From contig JANQNM010000035.1 of assembly GCA_028279625.1 (NCBI GenBank), positions 1 to 44,607 on the forward strand: DNA of 44,607 nt, in the 5' to 3' direction. Numbering within the stretch: the first letter of the stretch is position 1; each line of letters opens with the position of its first letter. The notes beneath the pieces are model-generated. The model saw nothing but the letters and a program-made list of their open reading frames with translations. It ran no database searches and had not been told where the DNA came from. Positions 18,826-27,296 of this stretch are shown in pieces. The position numbers and the translations under genes were made by a program. Source of the DNA: Candidatus Nitrosopumilus sp. (GTDB lineage Archaea; Thermoproteota; Nitrososphaeria; Nitrososphaerales; Nitrosopumilaceae).

Positions 18826-20643
18826 TTGACAGAGATCAATCCAAATAAATATCACAAAAGTTTTGAGACTTTATCCATGCTTAAATTCCAAAACAAAATC
18901 GCTTTAGTTACAGGAAGTGGCACAGGTATTGGTAAAGCCATTGCAACTAAGTTTATTGAAAATGGAGCTAGTGTGATTATTCTTGGAAGACGTGAAGGGC
19001 CATTAAAAGAAGCAGCAACAGAACTTGAAGGAAAAATCCCTCAAGGAACAAATGCGACAGTTCGAATTTTTGCAGGAGTTGATGTTGCTGATGAGACAGC
19101 AATGAATAACATGTTTGATGCACTAAAAAATGACAATATTACAGTTGATTACATAATTAACAATGCAGGAGTTTCAGGTCCTGTTACATGTTTTGCAAAC
19201 TCTCCATTAGATGAATTCAAAAGTACAATTGGAATTCACCTAACAGGAACGTTTTGGGGCTCAGTACAAGCTCTAAAAGTAATGAAAGAAGGTGGAAAAA
19301 TTATTACAATTTCAACATTCTTTACTGAAGAAAGACCTCTTGAGCAAAGACCTTACAGATTCAGAAGTCCATACACTGCATCACAAGGTGCAAAGAATAG
19401 ACTAGCTGAATGTATGTCATGGGAATTAACTGAGAAAAAAATAATTTCCATTGCAACAAATCCTGGTCCAGTACATTCTGATAGAATTTACAAGACAGTT
19501 TATCCAAAAGCAGCATCTGAATTTATGAGAGTTAGTGGATTTGAAGACTTGACTCCAGTCCAAGTTGAAGAAGCAAAAGACGATTTGTTAGAGTGTATTT
19601 TAGCAGACGGAATAGATAAAGAAGGAATTGCAAAGACTGCTGAAAAACTAGCAAATGGAAGAGACGTTGCAAAACTTACTGAAGTATATACTAGATTATT
19701 AGAACAAATTCAAAAACTTGCAGGAAAGATTCAAAACAATACATCTCATATGATTGCAGATCAAGAATTTCTAAAACAAGCTCAAGTTGCAGAATCTGTT
19801 CTTAATTTGTGTGATGATAAGATTGCTGAAATTCTAAATGGTAAAGTTATTCCTGGTGACAGAGTATTTTATCCAGTTAAACCACATATTGGAACTGCAA
19901 CACCTGGAGTTCATCAACAAGATTTTACAGGAAAAACAGTAGCCTTTACAGTGGATGCAACTGACAAAGCAGATGCAGAACGTGTAGAGGTATTGGCTTC
20001 CCATGTTGAGAAAAACGGAGGAAAAGTAGTATGTTTCATTTCACAATCAACTCCTACTGAACTTCAAGAATACATCAGTGGTAAATTCCACACACATTTT
20101 CTAGATCTTAAAAATCCTGAAGATGTACAAAGATGGCTTAATACTGCAAAAACCAAACTCGGCGATATTTTAGCAGTAGTTCACATTACAGGTAAACTTC
20201 CTGAAGTTGGAAACTTGACGGAATTGACAAGGGCAGGATGGGAAGAACTAATTGCCAAATTCATCACCACTCCTGCAACAGTAGCACAAAGAGCATTAGA
20301 ACATTTTGTACCAGGAGGAGACAAAGACCCTAGACTGTACAAAGATGCAACAGGCAGAATTATGATTATTGGTCCAGATTTGCCAATTGGTAGAAAAACA
20401 ACTGGAATACAAAGAGCTCAAGTTGAAGTATTCCGTGGAGCACTTAGACCATTTACAACTACAGTCAATCAAGAATTAAGCGATGTATTAAAATCAAAAG
20501 TGAGAATGTTTACTATTTTCCCAGGAACTGTAACAGGTGCAGAACCAAACAATGAAAAAATTGTTGATGCACTTAATTTCCTTGTATCAGATAGTGCAGT
20601 ATCATCAGCTGAAGTCACTTTCTGTGTTGACGAATCAAGATAA
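18826..20643 (+). CDS. tandem SDR-domain oxidoreductase (N-terminal SDR, helical linker, degenerate C-terminal SDR)
   Basis: IALVTGSGTGIGKAIA, DYIINNAGVSG, ISTFFTEERP...SPYTASQGAK, NPGPVHSDRI; second Rossmann-like half TVAFTVDATD... Confidence 0.85.
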   Translation: MTEINPNKYHKSFETLSMLKFQNKIALVTGSGTGIGKAIATKFIENGASVIILGRREGPLKEAATELEGKIPQGTNATVRIFAGVDVADETAMNNMFDALKNDNITVDYIINNAGVSGPVTCFANSPLDEFKSTIGIHLTGTFWGSVQALKVMKEGGKIITISTFFTEERPLEQRPYRFRSPYTASQGAKNRLAECMSWELTEKKIISIATNPGPVHSDRIYKTVYPKAASEFMRVSGFEDLTPVQVEEAKDDLLECILADGIDKEGIAKTAEKLANGRDVAKLTEVYTRLLEQIQKLAGKIQNNTSHMIADQEFLKQAQVAESVLNLCDDKIAEILNGKVIPGDRVFYPVKPHIGTATPGVHQQDFTGKTVAFTVDATDKADAERVEVLASHVEKNGGKVVCFISQSTPTELQEYISGKFHTHFLDLKNPEDVQRWLNTAKTKLGDILAVVHITGKLPEVGNLTELTRAGWEELIAKFITTPATVAQRALEHFVPGGDKDPRLYKDATGRIMIIGPDLPIGRKTTGIQRAQVEVFRGALRPFTTTVNQELSDVLKSKVRMFTIFPGTVTGAEPNNEKIVDALNFLVSDSAVSSAEVTFCVDESR

Positions 20644-20645
20644 GA

Positions 20646-21095
20646 ATGAGAAAATTTAAAGAATTTCGCGTAGGAGACGCATTTTATTCTACATGCAGTA
20701 TCTCTGACAAAGAACTTGAAGAGTATCTTAATTTCTCAAGAGTTAGAAATGCATTCTTGGAAGAAAGAAAGAAAGGAGAATCAATTGTTTCAGGTCGAGC
20801 CATATTATCTAGAATGGAAGGAGAATTTACAAGATTAAATCAAATTTATGGAAATCATATTGTGTTTATTGGAACAGATGGTGATCCTGAGTGGGAAAAC
20901 AGAAACACACGATTTCTAAAACCAGTATCAGCAGATCAAGTCTTGAAATTAAAATTTACAATCTCAGGAAAAGAAGATGTAGATGATGAATTTGGAAAAA
21001 TTGCAGTAGACTTTGAAGGAACTGATCAAGATGGCGAAATAATTGTTATTTCAAAGAAAAATCTTTACAGAATTAAAAAAGAGCCACCACGTTAG
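20646..21095 (+). CDS. MaoC/hotdog-like acyl dehydratase family protein
   Basis: Overall MaoC-like pattern (FRVGDAFYSTCSISDKELEEYLNFS...GRAILSRMEGEF); 2-nt gap after the SDR gene. Confidence 0.55.
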   Translation: MRKFKEFRVGDAFYSTCSISDKELEEYLNFSRVRNAFLEERKKGESIVSGRAILSRMEGEFTRLNQIYGNHIVFIGTDGDPEWENRNTRFLKPVSADQVLKLKFTISGKEDVDDEFGKIAVDFEGTDQDGEIIVISKKNLYRIKKEPPR

Positions 21096-21133
21096 AATTT
21101 TCTAAAAACGGTTAAAGAGATTCTTGATGAAAA

Positions 21134-21484
21134 TTAATTTTTTTCAGCTTCAAGTTCAGTAATAATTTCTTTTAAAATTACTATTTGTTGTTTCAATTGT
21201 TTATTTAATTCTCTTAATTCATTAGATTTCCGATTTGCCACATCAGTGGACAATTGAGAATTTATTTTAAATTCCAAGGTTTCAAGTAGTTTTTCTTCTT
21301 GAATTGCCTTAAGTTGATTTTTAGCAAGTCTTAGTTTATTTTTTTCTCTTTGATGTTGTCTATCACGAGAGCGGATTTTTTGTAAATACCATAATAGTTC
21401 TTCATCATCGTCTCTAAGAAAATCTGCTAGTTCTTTTGGAGGAAGATCTTTGATTTCATTCCACATAGGACACTGTTGTGCCAT
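21134..21484 (-). CDS. coiled-coil hypothetical protein (116 aa)
   Basis: ORF track; heptad-rich C-terminus. Confidence 0.7.
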   Translation of the reverse strand: MAQQCPMWNEIKDLPPKELADFLRDDDEELLWYLQKIRSRDRQHQREKNKLRLAKNQLKAIQEEKLLETLEFKINSQLSTDVANRKSNELRELNKQLKQQIVILKEIITELEAEKN

Positions 21485-21564
21485 AGAAATAAAGTTAAAA
21501 AAAAATATTTAAGAGTTTATGAAATTCTGTCGATCATAAAAATAGAAAATTAAACAAAAACAGA

Positions 21565-21625
21565 TAATGAAAACAGGAGAGCCGACTAGTCTCCCCCGCC
21601 CTTAGGTCAGAGGACCTAACGAACA
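21565..21625 (-). ncRNA. candidate two-hairpin small RNA
   Basis: Minus strand: TTAGGTC-CTCT-GACCTAA, GGGCGGG linker, GGAGA-CTAGTCGGC-TCTCC, then TGTTTTC; TATA-like TTTTATAGTA upstream (around 21643-21655). Confidence 0.5.
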
Positions 21626-21672
21626 CTATGCATCACAAAGTTACTATAAAAGCACAAAATGGAAATTTGAGG

Positions 21673-22449
21673 CTAAATTCCAGTACTGCCAACGATTGAA
21701 TCAAAGAATAATTTTCCTGCAGCAATCAAAATTACAACCGATACTAGAATTTGGAGATATCGTTCTTTGATTTCTATTGACAACCTTGCACCAACTAATC
21801 CACCAATAAAAGAACCAATAGCTAAGAATCCAGCTTGAAGAAAATCAGGATGTCCAAGAAGACTATGAACTATCACACCAGATGATGAAGCAAACAAGAG
21901 AATTAGCTGAGATGTAGGAGCTGCTCTTTTCATTGCCATTCCCATTCCAACTACCATCAAAGGAACAAAGATTATTCCTCCACCAATTCCAAAAAAGGAT
22001 GAAATTATTCCAGCAAAAAAACTTGCGCCAACTGCAAATAGCATCATTTGTTTTGAAATTGTCTTTTCTCTAGTCTCAATTCTTTTTCTTAAGAAAATGT
22101 ATGCTGCTGATGCAATTAACACAAATCCAAACAAAACTTTGAAGATGTCAGGTGCAACATCAGTTGAAACAACTGCTCCTAAAACAGTTCCTGGAATAGA
22201 TAGCAATCCAAGCTTAAGACCTAAAGAATATTCAATTCGTTTTTGTCTAGAATAGGAAATTGTAGATGCTACTGCATTGCTCAATGCTGCAAAAAGACTG
22301 TTACTTGCCGCAGTTGTTGGAGGAAATCCCAAAAATGTTAACACAGGAACAACAATTATTCCACCACCAAGTCCAATCATTGAACCTAAAATTCCTGCTG
22401 CAAAACCTAAAGGAATTAACCATAATTGATCAATCATTGTAATCGCCAA
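21673..22449 (-). CDS. TauE/SafE family permease
   Basis: GFAAGILGSMIGLGGGIIVVPVL and FFAGIISSFFGIGGGIIFVPLMV repeats. Confidence 0.9.
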   Translation of the reverse strand: MAITMIDQLWLIPLGFAAGILGSMIGLGGGIIVVPVLTFLGFPPTTAASNSLFAALSNAVASTISYSRQKRIEYSLGLKLGLLSIPGTVLGAVVSTDVAPDIFKVLFGFVLIASAAYIFLRKRIETREKTISKQMMLFAVGASFFAGIISSFFGIGGGIIFVPLMVVGMGMAMKRAAPTSQLILLFASSSGVIVHSLLGHPDFLQAGFLAIGSFIGGLVGARLSIEIKERYLQILVSVVILIAAGKLFFDSIVGSTGI

Positions 22450-22477
22450 TCAAAGAATTTTGTAGTATATAATTAGA

Positions 22478-23116
22478 CTACTTTAGAATAACTAAGGTTT
22501 GCAATACAGAGTTTTCTTTAGGAGTAATTTCCAATTGAATTACAGAGGTTCCTAAGTCATCAACCTGTGATGTAACACCTCGTTCATTAGATTCATAGTA
22601 AAAATTGTGCGCATGATCAACCCATATAGGAATGGATTCAATATCATCATCAGATTTTTCTTCCTCCCAGCAATCACAAACTAGAGTCTCAATCATAGCC
22701 TCAATTACGGCTAAAACATCTTCTTTATTGGATTCCAAAGTTTTAGTTTCAAGATTTGCTATAGCAAGAATTGGAGAGTTTGTATTCCCACCCATATTGA
22801 TATTCCCCAAATTCCTTCCCTGAGAATCAAGTATTGCAGTTGTAGTGCAGTACTGGACAGTTTGGGGCAATCCATTTTCAAAGTATGTACAGTATTGAGG
22901 AATTGTATGATCAGTGATAGCTGTAGGAGTAGTTACTGTGATGTTTTTTTCTTTCAGAGTTTCTTGGACAGTTTCAATATCATAATATGTAAAACCAGAA
23001 TCATAAACTGGTTTTGTTTCAGGTTCTGAAGATCCACCATCCATGGACATAGCAGCAGTAGATAGAGCAATAATTACGCCAATAATTATTGGAATCACAA
23101 TTACTTTATTCAACAA
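22478..23116 (-). CDS. exported hypothetical protein (212 aa)
   Basis: N-terminal hydrophobic signal or anchor. Confidence 0.75.
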   Translation of the reverse strand: MLNKVIVIPIIIGVIIALSTAAMSMDGGSSEPETKPVYDSGFTYYDIETVQETLKEKNITVTTPTAITDHTIPQYCTYFENGLPQTVQYCTTTAILDSQGRNLGNINMGGNTNSPILAIANLETKTLESNKEDVLAVIEAMIETLVCDCWEEEKSDDDIESIPIWVDHAHNFYYESNERGVTSQVDDLGTSVIQLEITPKENSVLQTLVILK

Positions 23117-23154
23117 TTAGAAATTTTTCCATTCAAAGATAAGGTTTTGCAATT

Positions 23155-23646
23155 TTAAATGGAAATTATATTCAAAACAGAGTCCTCAGTGATATTATTT
23201 TGAACAATAAATCCAGAGGTTACTTCTAGAACATATAGCGCTTCACCTTCTGGAACTACGCTTTGACAAGTTGCAATCTCTAATGCAGATTTGCACGGAG
23301 GAACATCTTTTTCTATATGCACCACATTTCCGTCCTTATCAAACCAAATCATGTCTAAAGAAAATTGCATGTTTAACATCCAAAGAGAATACAATCCAGG
23401 TTCATCAAATACAAAGATCATCCCTTGATCAAATGGGAGTTGATCTTGGAACATCAACCCACGAACTCTACGTGGTTCAGTATCAGCAATTTGAACTTCA
23501 AGAGGAACTTCATCAACCATTATAGTGCCTCGAGGAAATTCAACTGACTCTAATTTACTTTCACTAGGGATTGACATCAGACCAACAACACCAATAATTA
23601 CTGCAGCAATGGAAATTGGAATTAATGCCTGTGTTCGAGTTGCCAT
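23155..23646 (-). CDS. DUF192 family exported protein
   Basis: VQIADTEPRRVRGLMFQDQLPFDQGMIFVF...SLDMIWFDKDGNVV. Confidence 0.88.
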   Translation of the reverse strand: MATRTQALIPISIAAVIIGVVGLMSIPSESKLESVEFPRGTIMVDEVPLEVQIADTEPRRVRGLMFQDQLPFDQGMIFVFDEPGLYSLWMLNMQFSLDMIWFDKDGNVVHIEKDVPPCKSALEIATCQSVVPEGEALYVLEVTSGFIVQNNITEDSVLNIISI

Positions 23647-23684
23647 GAAAGAATTTGTCTTCTTCCTTTTAAAAACTAAAGGTG

Positions 23685-24035
23685 TTACATGACAGAATTT
23701 TTAAAATCATGTAGGGAAGACATAGTGTTTTTTGTCTGATGTCCAATATCATGGATTGTAGCACTGTTGTATTTTTTCTCAAGATATCTACCTGCTACAA
23801 TCATTGGACCTCCTACTGCACAGGTTACTCCAGTTGGTTCAGGAACCCAAAGCATCAAAAATCCAATTTTTTGTAATTTTTTACCTGGAGCAGATGCTTT
23901 TTGCAATGCTCCAAGAGACCTTGCTGTATGTTTATCATCCATTTTTGCGATATCAGTATACAAATCAGCCCTGCGATGAGCAGAATCTTTGATTTTTCTT
24001 AATTTTTCTAGTCGTTCCTTTAAGGGGTCAACCAT
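23685..24035 (-). CDS. hypothetical protein (116 aa)
   Basis: ORF track; possible amphipathic or membrane segment. Confidence 0.7.
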   Translation of the reverse strand: MVDPLKERLEKLRKIKDSAHRRADLYTDIAKMDDKHTARSLGALQKASAPGKKLQKIGFLMLWVPEPTGVTCAVGGPMIVAGRYLEKKYNSATIHDIGHQTKNTMSSLHDFKNSVM

Positions 24036-24170
24036 TCCAGCCTATAATTTAGAAAAAATTAGTTAAGATTCAATGATCAACAACGATTACTTTGAGGTCA
24101 ACAAAGAATAACTAAATTTTGGGAAAAAGACACTCAATTATACTAGATTTGATTTAGATACAAAGATTAC

Positions 24171-24635
24171 ATGAAATCAAAAAATTCTAAGAGACTAGAT
24201 TCCATTAAAGCTGCACACCAATCAGAGAGAACTCGTTCTAGCACCAGAATGGAGGATTATTTAGAAATTATTTCAGAACTAGTTGAATTAAAAGGATATG
24301 CAACGACATTGGATATTTCAAGATACATGAACGTAAGTGCTCCAAGTGTTACAAAGATGCTGCAGAGATTAGATGAAAATGGATTTTTAGAATATGAAAA
24401 ATATCATGGAATTAATTTAACAGACAAGGGCGCTCAAGTTGCTGATGGAATTAGACAAAAACATGGAATACTGTTAGAATTTTTTGAAATTTTAGGAATT
24501 GGATATGACACTGCAAATCAAGATACCGAAGGAATAGAACACCATCTCAATCCAAAAACTATCAAACAATTAAGAAAATTTATCACTTTTCTAAAATCAA
24601 ATCCAAAGATTATTGAGAATTTTAAAAATCTTTAA
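24171..24635 (+). CDS. DtxR/MntR family metal-dependent regulator
   Basis: MEDYLEIISELVELKGYATTLDISRYMNVSAPSVTKMLQRLDENGFLEYEKYHGINLTDKG. Confidence 0.9.
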   Translation: MKSKNSKRLDSIKAAHQSERTRSSTRMEDYLEIISELVELKGYATTLDISRYMNVSAPSVTKMLQRLDENGFLEYEKYHGINLTDKGAQVADGIRQKHGILLEFFEILGIGYDTANQDTEGIEHHLNPKTIKQLRKFITFLKSNPKIIENFKNL

Positions 24636-26454
24636 GATATATTTGAATATCATTTTGTGAAGATGCAAGTTTCATCAAATTTCTTGCAACATCAGAACGT
24701 TTAGGAATTTTAATTTGGCCTTTCTTACCAATTCGAACAGAAGTTACATACTCGTCATGTACATAAACATCAGCATGCATTGAAGTATATTCTCTGCTTA
24801 CAGTTAGTAAAAGAGAAGTTTTTGATTCTGAAAAAGTAAATGGTAAATCATTAGTAATTCTAGAAGGATGTTCAGAATCTTTTTGAACTACATCAACATG
24901 AATTTTTAGAGCCTTTTCAATGTCGTTGATGTTTGAGCCTCCTTTTCCTATAATTGATGGAATATACTGCTCATTTACGAACACTTTGACTCTATTATCA
25001 GATAAAATTTCAACCTCTGCTTGAGGATCATATCTTTTGAAAGTATCTTTCACTTTATCTTCAGCTAGTTTTTCAATTCCTACTTTTTGAACTCGTTTTG
25101 CGACAGGAACAATGACATTTTCTTCTCCAAATGTATAGATTTCATGTTCAAGAACATTATCTGCAAAATTACGAATTTCAATTACAGGTCTTGCTAAATC
25201 AGATTCAGTCATGCCTGAGGGAACCTTAACTTTTAATTCCAAATCATAAACTTTGTCGATTCTTCCATCCTTTACAAATACAACAGTGTCTAACACATTA
25301 GGAATAATTCCTAGTTCGATTTTTCCAATAAAACGTTGAATTGCATCTAATGGAGAATTTGCATGAACAATTCCAACCATACCAACTCCAGTTAAGCGCA
25401 AATCAGCAAATGTTCTAAAGTCTTCCCTTCTTCTAACTTCATCAAAGATGGTGTAATCAGGACGTACAAGAAGTAAAATATCAGCAGTATTATCAAAACT
25501 TCCATCCAATTTACTATATTGAGTAATTCCAGGATCAACCTGCAAATCCCTTGGAGATTCAAATGTTTTTACAATTTTTCCTTTGTTATGATAAAAATTT
25601 GCAAGACCTGATGCAAGAGTACTTTTTCCAGAACCAGGGGCACCAGAAATAACTATTCCTTCTGCTCTATCAGAAAATCGTTTCATCAATTCTTCAGAAA
25701 TTTCATAATCATCAAGAGATAATTTTACAATTGGATGAACTATTGTTATCTCAAAAGATTCTGAAAATGGAGGATGAGTGATAGCTATTCGATAATCACC
25801 GTGTTGGATTACAGACGCACCTGTTTTTGAGATTTCAATAGTATTAGAGTCAGAAACATTTGCCACATCCAATATTTGAGATGTAATTAATTCCAAATAA
25901 TCTCTAGAAAGTATATCATCACTTAAGGTAGTTAATGAAAAAGTTCCAGGTTTTCCTTTTTTGCCCAAAGGCTTTTGGTTTTCTTTAAGATGTACACTCA
26001 TTGTTTCTGAATCAAAAAATTTCAAAAATTCTAATTTCTCATCTTTTGGGATGGATTTTAAAAATACTGTGTCTACTCCTTCAGCTTGTGCAACCAAGTG
26101 TTGGACATTATCAGAAGTGTAAAGAATAGCATTGTCTTGTTTTGCCATATCTGCAATAAGAGCATCAATTCTGCCGCTAGAAGCAAGTCTGATATCTTCG
26201 CTTGAAGGATGAGTACCCTTCAAAACGATCTCTATCCCATAACTTCCAGATAATTCCTTAAGTTTTCTAATTTTTTCGAGCCCTACAAAACCTTGTTCTT
26301 TTTTGGATGATGCTTGAGATTGTAATTCATCAAAAACAGCTTGAGGAATAATTATTTCAGAATTTCTAATAGAACCTGATTCAATTTGTTCTATTAATTG
26401 ACCATTAATTATCACACTAGTATCAGCCACAATTTTTGACAAAGTTTTATTCAA
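24622..26454 (-). CDS. PIN domain / secretion-type ATPase / KH domain protein
   Basis: VADTSVIINGQLIE...VFDELQ (PIN); GAPGSGKST Walker A; IIGKGGSNINDIEKAL (KH). Confidence 0.9.
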   Translation of the reverse strand: MNKTLSKIVADTSVIINGQLIEQIESGSIRNSEIIIPQAVFDELQSQASSKKEQGFVGLEKIRKLKELSGSYGIEIVLKGTHPSSEDIRLASSGRIDALIADMAKQDNAILYTSDNVQHLVAQAEGVDTVFLKSIPKDEKLEFLKFFDSETMSVHLKENQKPLGKKGKPGTFSLTTLSDDILSRDYLELITSQILDVANVSDSNTIEISKTGASVIQHGDYRIAITHPPFSESFEITIVHPIVKLSLDDYEISEELMKRFSDRAEGIVISGAPGSGKSTLASGLANFYHNKGKIVKTFESPRDLQVDPGITQYSKLDGSFDNTADILLLVRPDYTIFDEVRRREDFRTFADLRLTGVGMVGIVHANSPLDAIQRFIGKIELGIIPNVLDTVVFVKDGRIDKVYDLELKVKVPSGMTESDLARPVIEIRNFADNVLEHEIYTFGEENVIVPVAKRVQKVGIEKLAEDKVKDTFKRYDPQAEVEILSDNRVKVFVNEQYIPSIIGKGGSNINDIEKALKIHVDVVQKDSEHPSRITNDLPFTFSESKTSLLLTVSREYTSMHADVYVHDEYVTSVRIGKKGQIKIPKRSDVARNLMKLASSQNDIQIYLKDF

Positions 26455-26479
26455 CGAAATATGGATTTTATGCCCTAAA

Positions 26480-26842
26480 TTACTTTCCTAAAATTTCAGA
26501 AATTGCTTTTAAGACACCATTAAAGTCAAAAGGTTTTGAAATGTACGATGTTGCACCTTCTGAAAGACATTGTTGAATTACTTTTTGATCATCACTTGCA
26601 GTGATTAGAATTATTTTTGCATTAGAATCACTTGCAATAACTTCTTTTACGACAGTCAAACCATCTTTTTTTGGCATTGCCAAATCAAGTAGTAAGATTT
26701 CTGGATGTTTTTCTTGGTAAAAATCTACAGCTTCAGCTCCATCAACTGCTTCAGCAATCACATCATGTTCTCCAATAGATAAGATGTCTTTTAGAACAAG
26801 TCTGATTGCATCTGAATCATCTGCTATCATAATTTTTGCCAT
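26480..26842 (-). CDS. CheY-like receiver domain protein
   Basis: KIMIADDSD, LLLDLAMPKKDG, ISKPF. Confidence 0.94.
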   Translation of the reverse strand: MAKIMIADDSDAIRLVLKDILSIGEHDVIAEAVDGAEAVDFYQEKHPEILLLDLAMPKKDGLTVVKEVIASDSNAKIILITASDDQKVIQQCLSEGATSYISKPFDFNGVLKAISEILGK

Positions 26843-26875
26843 TGATAAACTCAGAATTTCGTTATATTAAAAATA

Positions 26876-27235
26876 TTAGTTGAGATCATTTGAGATTTGA
26901 GAAATTCGGGATTTTAAGTCGCTCAAGCTTGTTTCAGAATCAACCATAGATTTTTCCATTAGAGTAAATGACTCATCAAGAAGAGCATACAAATCATTAG
27001 TTTTGCTACCATTGATGATTTTTTTTAGCATCGAATCAAGTTCTGCAGATAGTCCTCCAAGTTCTTCTTTTCCCATCATTGGAGCCAATCCTTTGATTTT
27101 GTGAGTATGTTTTTGAAATTTATCAGCCAATGAAAAAATATCTTCATCATTTTGACATTTTGAAATTATTTGTTGCAATTGAGATATGTCCTCATTGATT
27201 TCCTGTGTAGCAATTTTGATAAATTCATCAGACAT
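26876..27235 (-). CDS. stand-alone HPt domain protein (CheA P1-like)
   Basis: KFQKHTHKIKGLAPMMGKEELGGLSAELDSMLKK. Confidence 0.85.
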   Translation of the reverse strand: MSDEFIKIATQEINEDISQLQQIISKCQNDEDIFSLADKFQKHTHKIKGLAPMMGKEELGGLSAELDSMLKKIINGSKTNDLYALLDESFTLMEKSMVDSETSLSDLKSRISQISNDLN

Positions 27236-27296
27236 GATAGATGATTAAACAAAATTCACCTATTATTTTTATACCCTATGCCAAGTCAAATTTGTT

